This document shows, in pieces, positions 1-8,058 of a stretch of DNA of 64,000 bases (position 1 is its first letter; every line of letters begins with the position of its first letter). A model generated the notes under the pieces. That model searched no databases. It was given only the letters and a program-made list of their open reading frames with translations, and was not told the DNA's origin. Source of the DNA: Verrucomicrobiales bacterium (GTDB lineage Bacteria > Verrucomicrobiota > Verrucomicrobiia > Verrucomicrobiales > DEV007); contig JAEUHI010000011.1 of assembly GCA_016795385.1 (NCBI GenBank), positions 101,922 through 165,921 on the forward strand. Direction: 5' to 3'. Both the position numbers and the translations under genes were made by a program.

Positions 1-183
1 AAGCCGGGATCGCAGCCGGGCACGAAGCTGCGGCTCCGCGGCAAGGGACTCCCCACCGGTAAGGAAGGCTACGGCGATCTTTACGTGACCCTCGTCGTCG
101 AATTCCCCGAGAGCCTCAGCGAGGAGGAAGGAGCGCTCTGGAAATCACTCGCCGAAAAAACCCGCTTCCGTCCCCGGGGTTGA
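1..183 (+). CDS. DnaJ-type co-chaperone, C-terminal end (partial)
   Basis: The window opens inside a coding frame that runs from base 1 to a TGA at 181-183, giving 60 residues. The pattern LRLRGKGLP, then GYGDLYVTLVVEFP, then a weakly charged tail is typical of the second C-terminal beta-domain of DnaJ/CbpA proteins. This domain binds unfolded clients and passes them to DnaK in the cytoplasm. The J-domain and any zinc-finger region lie left of the window, so DnaJ cannot be told from the zinc-less CbpA type. The stop is followed directly by the repeat-rich gap at 191-302. Confidence 0.8.
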   Translation, partial: KPGSQPGTKLRLRGKGLPTGKEGYGDLYVTLVVEFPESLSEEEGALWKSLAEKTRFRPRG

Positions 184-190
184 TAAACAC

Positions 191-302
191 CTCCTACTCT
201 TACCTCATACTCATACTCATACTCATACTCATACTCAAAAGCGAAGGGTCTCGGGACGTTCGTCTTTGAGTATGAGTAAGAGGTAAGAGTAGGAGTATGA
301 GA
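191..302. repeat. Inverted repeat with CATACT hexamer tandem array
   Basis: The left arm (191-238) contains five tandem CATACT units after CTCCTACTCTTACCT. The right arm (265-302) is the reverse complement of much of it (GAGTATGAG, AAGAGGTAAGAGTAGGAG) but has fewer hexamers. Both arms flank about 26 bases, so transcripts could fold into a long imperfect hairpin. It lies between the DnaJ-type stop and the sulfatase start and could act as a terminator-like or slippage-prone element. It has no terminal T-run. Nothing coding is apparent in 184-322. Confidence 0.75.
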
Positions 303-322
303 TTTTGGTTTGAGATTTTGAT

Positions 323-2134
323 ATGAAAACACCCCTTTCCCTCGCCCTTCTTCTTCTCGTCACTTCATTGGCCCACGCCGCCCCGCCCAACCTCGTCGTC
401 TTCCTCGCCGACGACGCGGGCTGGGGTGACTACTCCTTCTCCGGCAACACCCAGGTCGCGACGCCAAACATCGACTCGATCGCGACGGGCGGGGTCTCGC
501 TCGATCGCTTTTTCGTCTGCCCGGTTTGCTCGCCGACCCGCGCCGAATTCCTCACCGGGCGGTATCATCCCCGTACAGGAGTGAAGGGGGTTTCCACCGG
601 CCAGGAACGACTCAATCTCGACGAAAAAACCCTTGCCGACGCATTCAAGGCAGCCGGCTATGCGACCGGAGCCTTCGGCAAATGGCACAACGGCTCGCAG
701 TGGCCCTACCATCCCATGGCACGCGGTTTCGACACCTACTTCGGCCACAGCTCCGGACATTGGGGCGAATACTTCGACGCCCCCCTCGAGGAAGATGGGC
801 GGATGATCAAGACGCACGGCTACATCGTCGACGTCTGCACCGACAAGGCCCTTGCCTTCATCGACCAACACCGGGAGAAGCCCTTCTTCTGCTACGTGCC
901 CTTCACCACCCCGCACTCTCCCTGGGCGGCACCGGAAAAAGACTGGGCCCGCTTCAAGGACAAACCCATCACGCAGACCGCGACCCTCGCCGATCAGGAA
1001 ATCGCCGACGAGACCCGCTGCGCCCTCGCCATGGTCGAAAACCAGGATTGGAACGTCGGCCGGATCCTGACAAAGCTCAAAGACCTCGGCCTCGAGGAAA
1101 ACACGATCGTCCTCTATTTCTCCGACAATGGTCCCAATTCGATGCGCTGGACCGGAGGCATGAAGGGCAAAAAAGGCCAGACCGACGAAGGCGGCGTGCG
1201 CTCCGTGTGCTACCTGAAATGGCCCGCCCAGCTCCCCGCCGGACACACCGTGACCCAGATCGCCGGCGCCATCGACCTCCTTCCGACGATCACCTCGCTC
1301 GCCGGCATTCCGCGGGTCGGCGATAAACCGCTCGACGGACGCGATCTCACGCCGCTGCTCCTCAAGGAAACGACCGACTGGACCGATCGACGGATCTTTT
1401 CGACCTGGGCCTCGAACATCAGCGTGCGCACCCAGACCCATCGGCTGGACAACCGGGGACAACTTTTCGACATGGTCGCCGATCCCGGACAAACCACTCC
1501 CATCAACGACCGCGAACCCGGACTCGCCGCCGAACTCACCGCCGCCGTCGAGGCTTGGCGCAAGGACATGTATGGTCCGGGCGCCGCCGCGCCCGACGCC
1601 GTCGCCCCTGCCAAAGAGAAGGGAAAGGGTGTCAAAGGCCGCGCGAATGCCGTCGATCCGCGGCCGATCCCGGTGGGATACCGCGAGTTTCCCATCACCA
1701 TGCTGCCCGCCCGCGACGGCGAGCCAAGGGGCACCGTGAAACGCAGCAGCAACGCCCCGAACTGCTCCTACTTCGTCAACTGGACCAGCCTGGACGACTC
1801 GCTCGTCTGGAATCTGGAGGTCGTCACCACGGGCCGTTATGAAGTGACGATCGATTACACCTGCCCCCTTCCCGACGCGGGATCCACCATCGAGTTGAGC
1901 TTCGGTGACGCCCGCCTCGCCGGCAAGGTCGTGCCGGGCTGGGATCCTCCGCTTCACACGAATCAGGACACCCTGCCGCGTCCCCACGGCGAAAGCACGA
2001 TGAAGGATTTCAAGACCCTCATCCTCGGCGAAGTCGAGCTCACCGCCGGCAAAGGTCCCCTCACCCTCCGCGCGATTGACATACCCGGGAAGTCGGTGAT
2101 GGACCTGCGTCGCCTCACCCTGACATTGAAATAA
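323..2134 (+). CDS. Secreted arylsulfatase-family sulfatase with C-terminal beta domain
   Basis: This 603-residue protein begins with a Sec signal peptide ending near ALA-HAA (about residue 20). LADD (Asp30, Asp31) supplies calcium ligands, and CSPTR (Cys69) is the C-x-P-S/T-R motif whose cysteine is converted to formylglycine. TGRYHPRTG follows as in arylsulfatases. The core runs to about residue 420. An Ala/Lys-rich linker (425-455) and a beta-rich tail, probably carbohydrate-binding, follow. The substrate is likely a sulfated polysaccharide ester acted on outside the cytoplasm. No formylglycine-generating enzyme or anSME gene is in the window. No strong Shine-Dalgarno precedes the ATG, and the start rests on the signal peptide. 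Confidence 0.9.
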   Translation: MKTPLSLALLLLVTSLAHAAPPNLVVFLADDAGWGDYSFSGNTQVATPNIDSIATGGVSLDRFFVCPVCSPTRAEFLTGRYHPRTGVKGVSTGQERLNLDEKTLADAFKAAGYATGAFGKWHNGSQWPYHPMARGFDTYFGHSSGHWGEYFDAPLEEDGRMIKTHGYIVDVCTDKALAFIDQHREKPFFCYVPFTTPHSPWAAPEKDWARFKDKPITQTATLADQEIADETRCALAMVENQDWNVGRILTKLKDLGLEENTIVLYFSDNGPNSMRWTGGMKGKKGQTDEGGVRSVCYLKWPAQLPAGHTVTQIAGAIDLLPTITSLAGIPRVGDKPLDGRDLTPLLLKETTDWTDRRIFSTWASNISVRTQTHRLDNRGQLFDMVADPGQTTPINDREPGLAAELTAAVEAWRKDMYGPGAAAPDAVAPAKEKGKGVKGRANAVDPRPIPVGYREFPITMLPARDGEPRGTVKRSSNAPNCSYFVNWTSLDDSLVWNLEVVTTGRYEVTIDYTCPLPDAGSTIELSFGDARLAGKVVPGWDPPLHTNQDTLPRPHGESTMKDFKTLILGEVELTAGKGPLTLRAIDIPGKSVMDLRRLTLTLK

Positions 2135-2169
2135 GCTTCAATTCCGGAAGAGGTGGCCTACCATCGTAG

Positions 2170-2366
2170 CGAAGAAGAGGCGGCCTACGGAATACACAGA
2201 AAACGCGGAATTACAAGAGACCGGGATAGATGCCGAATCTGTCTGAATACGGGAAATCCTACCGGTCATCATGGGCCTGTGATGAATTCACGAAGCAGGC
2301 GTAGCAAACGATGCATGGAATTGTTTCCGTGTCTTCTGCGTATTCCGTAGGCCGCCCTCCTTCTCG
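2170..2366. repeat. Imperfect ~41-bp inverted repeat pair (REP/MITE-like)
   Basis: The left arm (2170-2210) reads gaagaagaggcggcctacgg followed by aatacacagaaaacgcggaa. The right arm (2325-2366) is its near-exact reverse complement, and 114 bases separate them. A partial direct copy of the left arm start (gaagaggtggcctacc) sits at about 2148-2163. The AATACACAGAAAACGCGGAA core resembles short interspersed repeats I recall from Verrucomicrobiota genomes. No open frame in the loop looks coding. The element lies between the convergent sulfatase and caspase genes, where a bidirectional terminator or a miniature mobile element would fit. Confidence 0.7.
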
Positions 2367-2383
2367 TCGAAAATCCCTCGCCC

Positions 2384-3796
2384 TCACCACTTGTGGGCGC
2401 CGCCCTGGATCCGCTCGATCTTTTCGATCAGCCAGATGTTGTGTTTCTCCACGGTGTTGAAATCCGGATCCGTCGCGGATTCATCGCGGGCATACCATGA
2501 CTTCCGTCCGAAGTAGTCCCTCAGTGCCTTCGACGAAAAGGGGAAACCGTGGCGCGCGAAGATCTCATTCCGCGCGATGGAGAGTTCGGGCAGGGTCAGG
2601 GTCTGCACGACACTGCGGGAAAGCGTCCGCTCGGAAGAGTAGGGAAAGAGGTCCGGTGGCTCCGCCTGACCACCGCCATCGCCCGGCAGAATCATTTTTC
2701 CACCGAGATAGGGACCTCCCAGCTCCTTCTCCACCGACAGGATCGTCGCCACGTTCGTCGATTCGATCTTCGACAACTGCGGCGTTTTGAACCCGGGTCG
2801 CCGCTGATACCACGAGAGGGAACCAAAGTAATCCCGGAGAAAGGCGCTCGAAAAATCAAAGCCGTGCCGTGCGAAGATCTCATTCCGGGCCAGGTAGAGC
2901 TGCTCCAGACCGAAGGCGTAGAGCTCTTCCCGGTCGATGACGAGGGTTGCCGAATCTTCCATGATGTATTCCAGCGAGGCTGCCACCGAGGCGTCGTCGG
3001 CCCCGATCTCCAGCATCGCCGTCCCCAGGCTGTAGGCGAAGGGCTTCTGGGGTGTACCCTCGATACCCGCCCCACGGAGTTGCTCGGTGGATTCATTCAG
3101 CACGCGCGACTGCGTCGAGGCAAAGACTTCGTCCCAGGTGCGGAAACGCTGCATGTCCGATTCGAGATTGATCGTCAAGAAGCCGCCCGCATCGGTGCCA
3201 TAAGCCGCCTGCCCCGGTGAAGCGGCCGTGATGTTCACAAACCCCTCGTGTTTCATCAGGAGGTAATAGACGTTCTTCCACGGAATGACCGGCTCGTTCC
3301 CTTCCGCCACGATGAATTCCTCGGGATAGGAGGAGCAGCAGTCCGTGATAAGGATCTTCAGTCGGCACGGCAGTGCTTCGATCTCCTCCGCCCACTCCGC
3401 CCGGCTGATTTCCGCAAGATCGCAGGTTTGAAGGAATTGCTCGCCCGCCGCCTGATTCTTGATGATGCCGTGCCCCGAAAAGTGGACGTAGACCGTGTCT
3501 TCCTCCCCGATTCCCTCCACGAAGGACGACCACGCCGCTTCGATCCCCGCCTTCGTCGCTTCTTCGCCCATCACCTCCACCTTGCGCACCTCCACACCCC
3601 ATGCCGTCGGCGATACATACTCGTTGAAAATGTGGCTCACGATCACCTGATCCGAGGACACGCCCGCGTTGATACCACCCGCGTCGCCCGGATAAGCGTT
3701 GCAATAGACCCCGAAATAATGAAGCGTCCGCTCTCCTCCCGACGCAGCCGGAGCCAAGGTCAGCAGAAGGAGCAAAAACAGGAGCCGCGTCATCAT
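2384..3796 (-). CDS. Secreted caspase-like (C14) protease with two YARHG domains
   Basis: Starting at the ATG-ATG pair at 3796 gives 470 residues with a clear signal peptide (about 1-20). The peptidase C14 dyad is visible as HFSGHG (His109) and TDCCSS (Asp152-x-Cys154). Two YARHG domains follow, ARNEIFARHGFDF (about 297-345) and ARNEIFARHGFPF (about 402-455), each continuing with LRDYFG and SWY. C14 enzymes cleave after basic or acidic residues. YARHG is a small domain usually found on exported proteins. The signal peptide implies action in the periplasm or outside the cell, unlike cytoplasmic metacaspases. An in-frame start exists further upstream but would bury the signal peptide. Confidence 0.85.
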   Translation of the reverse strand: MMTRLLFLLLLLTLAPAASGGERTLHYFGVYCNAYPGDAGGINAGVSSDQVIVSHIFNEYVSPTAWGVEVRKVEVMGEEATKAGIEAAWSSFVEGIGEEDTVYVHFSGHGIIKNQAAGEQFLQTCDLAEISRAEWAEEIEALPCRLKILITDCCSSYPEEFIVAEGNEPVIPWKNVYYLLMKHEGFVNITAASPGQAAYGTDAGGFLTINLESDMQRFRTWDEVFASTQSRVLNESTEQLRGAGIEGTPQKPFAYSLGTAMLEIGADDASVAASLEYIMEDSATLVIDREELYAFGLEQLYLARNEIFARHGFDFSSAFLRDYFGSLSWYQRRPGFKTPQLSKIESTNVATILSVEKELGGPYLGGKMILPGDGGGQAEPPDLFPYSSERTLSRSVVQTLTLPELSIARNEIFARHGFPFSSKALRDYFGRKSWYARDESATDPDFNTVEKHNIWLIEKIERIQGGAHKW

Positions 3797-3882
3797 GATC
3801 GCAGCATAGCGAATCCCGCCACTTGCGTCCACCCCGACGGCGGACCGCCCTCCGAAAATCAGGACGTCTCCCGTCTCCCTCC

Positions 3883-4641
3883 TTGACTTCGAGTCACTCC
3901 TCCTCCCCCTTCCTTGCCTTGTCCACCCCTTCTCCATCCTCTCTCCCTCCGGAAGCTCCCTGGCACGCCGGTCTGCGGGCCGCACGGGCGAATCTCGTGC
4001 CCGGATTGCTGGTGCAGGCTTTCATGATCGGGACGGTGCTGGCCTATTTCTACGCTCCCGCCACCCGCGAAATCTTCGACACGCTCGCCGCTTGGAAGTC
4101 CCGCTGGGGTTACGCCTACTCTTCCGTCACCGCGATCATCGCCGGGGCTCTGGTGCCGGAGATATTGCGCATCCTCGTCTTTCAAAAGGGTCGGCCGACA
4201 CGGCGGAATCTCGGCAATTTCCTTTTCGCCGCCGCCTTCTGGGGCTACAGCGGCATCCAGGTCGATTTTTTCTACCGGATGCAGGCGGTCTGGTTCGGGA
4301 CCGGGGCGGATTTCATCACCGTTTTGAAAAAGGTCCTCGTCGACCAGCTCGTTTATTGCCCGGTGCTCGCCGCGCCCATGTCCGTGATCCTCTATGATTG
4401 GCGCGCCGCGGGATTCCGGATCGACCGTTTGCCCGGCTTTTTCACCCGCGAATTCTACGTGCAGTCCATCCTGCCGACCCTGTTCGCGAACTGGGGCGTC
4501 TGGATCCCCATCGTCGCAGCTCTTTATTCCCTGCCGTCACTGCTGCAGATCCCGCTCTTCTCCCTCGCGCTCTCGCTCTGGGTGATCCTCTTCACATGGA
4601 TGAGCGAGCAGCGGACTTCCGGCAAGGACGCGACTCCCTGA
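3883..4641 (+). CDS. Mpv17/PMP22-like integral membrane protein
   Basis: The product has about 250 residues and four hydrophobic segments. LKKVLVDQLVYCPV matches the LKKxLxDQxxxxP signature of the Mpv17/PMP22 family. The later NWGVWIP...LPSLLQ...LWVILFTWM follows the family's NWxxWPxxQ...P...W..YLS pattern. Eukaryotic members are organelle channel-like proteins and the bacterial role is unknown. The start is uncertain because no ATG occurs before the first membrane segment. TTG at 3883 is used here, and TTG at 3823 is also in frame. The Ser/Pro-rich N-terminus may not be translated. It is divergent from the caspase gene. Confidence 0.6.
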   Translation: MTSSHSSSPFLALSTPSPSSLPPEAPWHAGLRAARANLVPGLLVQAFMIGTVLAYFYAPATREIFDTLAAWKSRWGYAYSSVTAIIAGALVPEILRILVFQKGRPTRRNLGNFLFAAAFWGYSGIQVDFFYRMQAVWFGTGADFITVLKKVLVDQLVYCPVLAAPMSVILYDWRAAGFRIDRLPGFFTREFYVQSILPTLFANWGVWIPIVAALYSLPSLLQIPLFSLALSLWVILFTWMSEQRTSGKDATP

Positions 4642-4711
4642 AGCTGCCTTTCCATCGAAAATCTCCCGAAAGTTGCTTTCCGACGGCGACTTTCGTGCGT
4701 AAAGAACCGCG

Positions 4712-5599
4712 ATGCCTCGCAACTCCTCCCTTCTCGGCTTTTCTCTCCTGTTCTCCACCGGATGCCTCCTCGCCGGCGAACGTACCGAGGAATCCTTCAT
4801 TCCGAATTACGCGGTGGCGTCGAGTTACTTCACGTGGGGCGGCGACGCCGATTTCTCCGACGTGCCCGGCAGCATCTCACAGCGCGAAGCGGGCTTCGAG
4901 GCCAACGTGCCCGTGATCATGCGCGAGGGATTCCGCCTCACCGCCGGCGCGCAGTATCGATGGAACCAATTTGATTTTTCGGGTGCTCCCCTTCCCTTCG
5001 GCTCGGCCTCCCTCGATCTCGACCGGGTGGATCTGCCGATGAATCTTTGGAAGGATTTCAATGACCGTTGGAAGATGTGGGTGCGCCTCCAGCCCGGCTG
5101 GTATTCGGATTTCGGCACGGTGAATTCCGAGGATTTCATTCTCACCTCCCTCGCCCTCCTTTCCTATCAGTGGACCGAAACGACGCGGGTGGCCTTCGGT
5201 GGCTATTACTCCCGCGATCTCGGGGAAGAAAGGCTCCTCCCCGCGGTGGGTTTCATCTTCGAGCCCGACGCGCACTGGTCGCTCGCCCTCACCTTCCCCC
5301 GTGTGGAACTCGCTTACGCGCCGAACGAAGATCTCCTCCTCACTGCCCGCGGGCTCCTCAGCGGAGCGGGATGGAATATCGCCGATCCGGCCGGTGGTCC
5401 CGGCGACGTGGATCTGAACTACCAGAGCATCCGTGTCGGCCTCGGGATCGACCGCCGTCTCAGCGGCCCGTGGTGGGCTTACCTCGATGCTGGCATGCAG
5501 CTCGCCCAGGAAATCGAGATCACCGGTGCCCCCTACCGCTTTCAGGAAGATCTCGACGACTCCGCCTACGTCACCGGCGGGGTGAAGCTGCGATTCTGA
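4712..5599 (+). CDS. Outer-membrane beta-barrel protein, DUF6268-like
   Basis: The protein has 295 residues with a signal peptide (about 1-21, LLFSTGCLLAG). Alternating hydrophobic/polar strands are rich in Tyr and Trp (MWVRLQPGWYSDF, VAFGGYYSRDL, IRVGLGIDRRL). It ends in GGVKLRF with a terminal Phe, the usual outer-membrane insertion signature. The overall pattern resembles DUF6268 proteins, whose function is unknown. A Cys in TGCLL is not in a convincing lipobox. It is transcribed in the same direction as the Mpv17-like gene and converges on the phosphatase gene. Confidence 0.65.
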   Translation: MPRNSSLLGFSLLFSTGCLLAGERTEESFIPNYAVASSYFTWGGDADFSDVPGSISQREAGFEANVPVIMREGFRLTAGAQYRWNQFDFSGAPLPFGSASLDLDRVDLPMNLWKDFNDRWKMWVRLQPGWYSDFGTVNSEDFILTSLALLSYQWTETTRVAFGGYYSRDLGEERLLPAVGFIFEPDAHWSLALTFPRVELAYAPNEDLLLTARGLLSGAGWNIADPAGGPGDVDLNYQSIRVGLGIDRRLSGPWWAYLDAGMQLAQEIEITGAPYRFQEDLDDSAYVTGGVKLRF

Positions 5600-5617
5600 G
5601 GGCGGACGCTCCGCGGA

Positions 5618-6115
5618 TCACCTGTTGCGAAACTGCTGGGCGAGACGTCGCACGCATTTTACCTGGGCCTCCGTCTCGAGGCAGCATTTCCGACGAGCGC
5701 GGATCCACTCGACGGGATCGGTGCCTTTGGGAATGAATCCGGCCCTCGCACACCACGCCGCGATGAATTGCCCGGTGCGACCGCATCCCGCGACGCAGTG
5801 GATCACGACCGGCTCGCGCACCGCGTGGTGATGATCCATGATCTCGAGAAAGCGCTCGATCTGCTCATCCGTGGGCACGCCGTAATCGGGCACATGGATG
5901 TGGTAATAGGCGAACGCGGGGGGCACATCGCGGCGGTTGTCGAACTCGCAGCAGTTGACGACGGCGCGGATCTTTTTCCGGGCGTAAATCTCGAAGACAT
6001 AGGGATCCGGCCACCAGGAGGCGGCAATGACGTCTTCGACGACCCAAGTGAAGGGCTCGGTGCGTTCCGGCTGACCGTTCTCCGGCCAATACCAGGGGCG
6101 TATGAGTTTTGACAT
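5618..6115 (-). CDS. Dual-specificity / tyrosine phosphatase-like protein
   Basis: The product has 165 residues. It carries the Cys-based phosphatase signature HCVAGCGRTG (Cys107, Arg113) and an upstream VPDYG whose Asp77 could be the general acid. Both are as in dual-specificity and tyrosine phosphatases. No signal peptide is present, so it should act in the cytoplasm on phosphoproteins or small phospho-compounds. ATG at 6115 was chosen because longer in-frame starts run into the divergent FG-GAP leader. No cognate Tyr kinase is visible, although a Ser/Thr kinase lies 2 kb away. Confidence 0.8.
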   Translation of the reverse strand: MSKLIRPWYWPENGQPERTEPFTWVVEDVIAASWWPDPYVFEIYARKKIRAVVNCCEFDNRRDVPPAFAYYHIHVPDYGVPTDEQIERFLEIMDHHHAVREPVVIHCVAGCGRTGQFIAAWCARAGFIPKGTDPVEWIRARRKCCLETEAQVKCVRRLAQQFRNR

Positions 6116-6227
6116 GGGAGGTGGATCGTTATCGCGCGGGGTGCGAAAAGGAAAGCGGTTTGGGAACCCGAGTGAAGGGGATTTTTTTGAACCCACCTGT
6201 AACACCTCTGAAAAAACCGTGCATCCC

Positions 6228-6254
6228 CGATCGGGAGGAATCTGCTCCCGATCG
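6228..6254 (+). promoter_or_regulatory. Perfect 10-bp hairpin covering the ribosome-binding site
   Basis: CGATCGGGAG (6228-6237) and CTCCCGATCG (6245-6254) are perfect reverse complements around a 7-base loop. They end three bases before the ATG at 6258. The only Shine-Dalgarno-like string, GGGAGGA (6234-6240), is inside the stem and loop. The element could be a dyad operator for a repressor or an RNA hairpin that hides the ribosome-binding site. Confidence 0.6.
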
Positions 6255-6257
6255 ACC

Positions 6258-8051
6258 ATGAACAACCGTACTCTGTATCTCTCCCTCATCACTCTCACCC
6301 TGCCCCTCTCGTGGCTTTCTGCCTCGACCGAAGGGCTCAACCAGGAAGCCTATCTCAAATCCACCAACATCGGCTCCGACGTTTACGGGAATGACGTCGC
6401 GATATCAGGTCGTTTTGCGATCGTCGGCGCCGCAAGCGAGGACGGCAGCGGTACGAGCGTAAACCCCGCGCCCGATGATCTGGCGGCGAACGCCGGTGCG
6501 GTCTATGTCTATGAACGCATCAACGGAGTCTGGACATTCCACTCCTATCTGAAGGCGTCGAATACGGATGCCAACGATGCCTTCGGTGCGGATGTCGTGA
6601 TCGACGGTGACCTCCTCGCGGTCAGTGCTACCGGCGAATCAAGCAATGCCACCGGCATCAACGGCGACGAGGCAAACAACGACGCCATGAACTCGGGAGC
6701 GGTCTACATTTTCCGACTCGAGGGCGACACCTGGGTTCAGGAAGCCTACCTCAAGGCCTCGAACTCGGACACCAACGACCGTTTCGGTACGGCGTTGGCT
6801 CTCGATGGCGACACCCTCGTCGTCGGCGCCCCCGATGATGAGGGTGCCAACACGGAAACCGGCTCCGCTTACGTGTTCGTCCGTTCCGCAGGTGAGTGGA
6901 CCGAGCAAGCCCGGCTCAATGCGGCCATATGGAGAAACGGTGACGACTTTGGAACGTCCGTCGCGATCGATGGCGACGTCCTCGTCGTGGGAGCGCCGAA
7001 CGAAGACGGCAGTGCCACCGGCGTGAACGGAGACAACAACAACGACAGCAACAACGCCGGCGCCGCCTACGTCTTCAAGCGAAGCGGTGGGACGTGGTCG
7101 GAAATCGCCTATCTCAAGGCCTCGAACACCGATCCCGAAGATCGCTTCGGCAGCGCCGTGACGATTTCCGGCAACACCATCGCCGTTGGTTCCGTGCATG
7201 AACGTGGAAGCATCGGCGGGATCAATCCGGTCACGAACAACGACGTGCTCCGCACCGGCGCGGTCTATGTCTTCGTCGAAAACGGGGCGGGGTGGGAACC
7301 CCAGGCGACGATCAAGGCGGCTTATCCGACCTTGAACGATGAGTTCGGCAACCAGGTCGAGCTTTCCGGTGATCTTCTCGTCGTCGCCTCCTACAAGGAA
7401 AGCGGAGCCTCAAGCGGGATCGACGGCGACGAGACCACCGACGGGGCTGCTGAATCCGGAGCGGTCTATCTTTTCACCCGCGAGGGATCCACGTGGAAAC
7501 AAGACCGGTATTTGAAGGCATCGAATGCGGGAGGCGGCGACCAGTTTGGCGGTGCCATTGCGATCCACAGCGAGGACGCCGGCGATCTTCTCATCGTGGG
7601 TGCAGGCGATGAAGACGGCTCTTCTCCGGGCGTCAACGGTCCCGACAACAACCTTTCGGGCAACGCGGGGGCTGCCTACGCTTTCTCCATTCCGCGACCG
7701 GTCATCGGGGTGAAGCTCGGCAGCTTCGCCCTGACGAACAACGCGGGCACGTTGAACCTTGGCAAAATCGAGACCGGCAAGAAAGCCCGGGCGAAGACCT
7801 TCACGATCCAGAGCCTCGGCTGGTCCGACCTGAGCGGGCTCCGTGTCGTCGCGAGCGGCAAACAACGCCGCGATTTCAAGATCACCCAGCCCGCCTCGAA
7901 AACACTCGCGCCTGACACCTCCACCACGTTTCGCGTGACCTTCCGACCGCGCGCCAAAGGAAACCGGAAGGCGACGCTCCTCATCCATAGCAATGCCCCG
8001 AAGTCGAATCCCTTCGTTCTCAACGTGAACGGCAGGGCGCGCGGTCGCTGA
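6258..8051 (+). CDS. Exported FG-GAP repeat protein with C-terminal choice-of-anchor domain
   Basis: This 597-residue protein has a signal peptide (about 1-24) followed by seven FG-GAP/integrin-alpha-like repeats of about 65 residues. Each repeat is marked by LKASNxxxxDxFG, then xxxGDxLxVGAxxEDGS, then GAxYVFxR. They should fold into one seven-bladed propeller with calcium sites. The last 110 residues form an ASH/choice-of-anchor-D type immunoglobulin fold (FTIQSLG, TFRVTFRPRAKG). The role is probably at the cell surface or in adhesion. A paralogue with the same layout lies at 32740-35112. ATG 6258 was preferred over upstream frames because it begins the signal peptide. Confidence 0.85.
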   Translation: MNNRTLYLSLITLTLPLSWLSASTEGLNQEAYLKSTNIGSDVYGNDVAISGRFAIVGAASEDGSGTSVNPAPDDLAANAGAVYVYERINGVWTFHSYLKASNTDANDAFGADVVIDGDLLAVSATGESSNATGINGDEANNDAMNSGAVYIFRLEGDTWVQEAYLKASNSDTNDRFGTALALDGDTLVVGAPDDEGANTETGSAYVFVRSAGEWTEQARLNAAIWRNGDDFGTSVAIDGDVLVVGAPNEDGSATGVNGDNNNDSNNAGAAYVFKRSGGTWSEIAYLKASNTDPEDRFGSAVTISGNTIAVGSVHERGSIGGINPVTNNDVLRTGAVYVFVENGAGWEPQATIKAAYPTLNDEFGNQVELSGDLLVVASYKESGASSGIDGDETTDGAAESGAVYLFTREGSTWKQDRYLKASNAGGGDQFGGAIAIHSEDAGDLLIVGAGDEDGSSPGVNGPDNNLSGNAGAAYAFSIPRPVIGVKLGSFALTNNAGTLNLGKIETGKKARAKTFTIQSLGWSDLSGLRVVASGKQRRDFKITQPASKTLAPDTSTTFRVTFRPRAKGNRKATLLIHSNAPKSNPFVLNVNGRARGR

Positions 8052-8058
8052 ACGCCCT

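Noticed and set aside
365..1987. Long open frame antisense to the first sulfatase (540 codons).
   Set aside because: It is a by-product of high GC codon bias. It has no signal peptide or domain, and the sense gene is clear.
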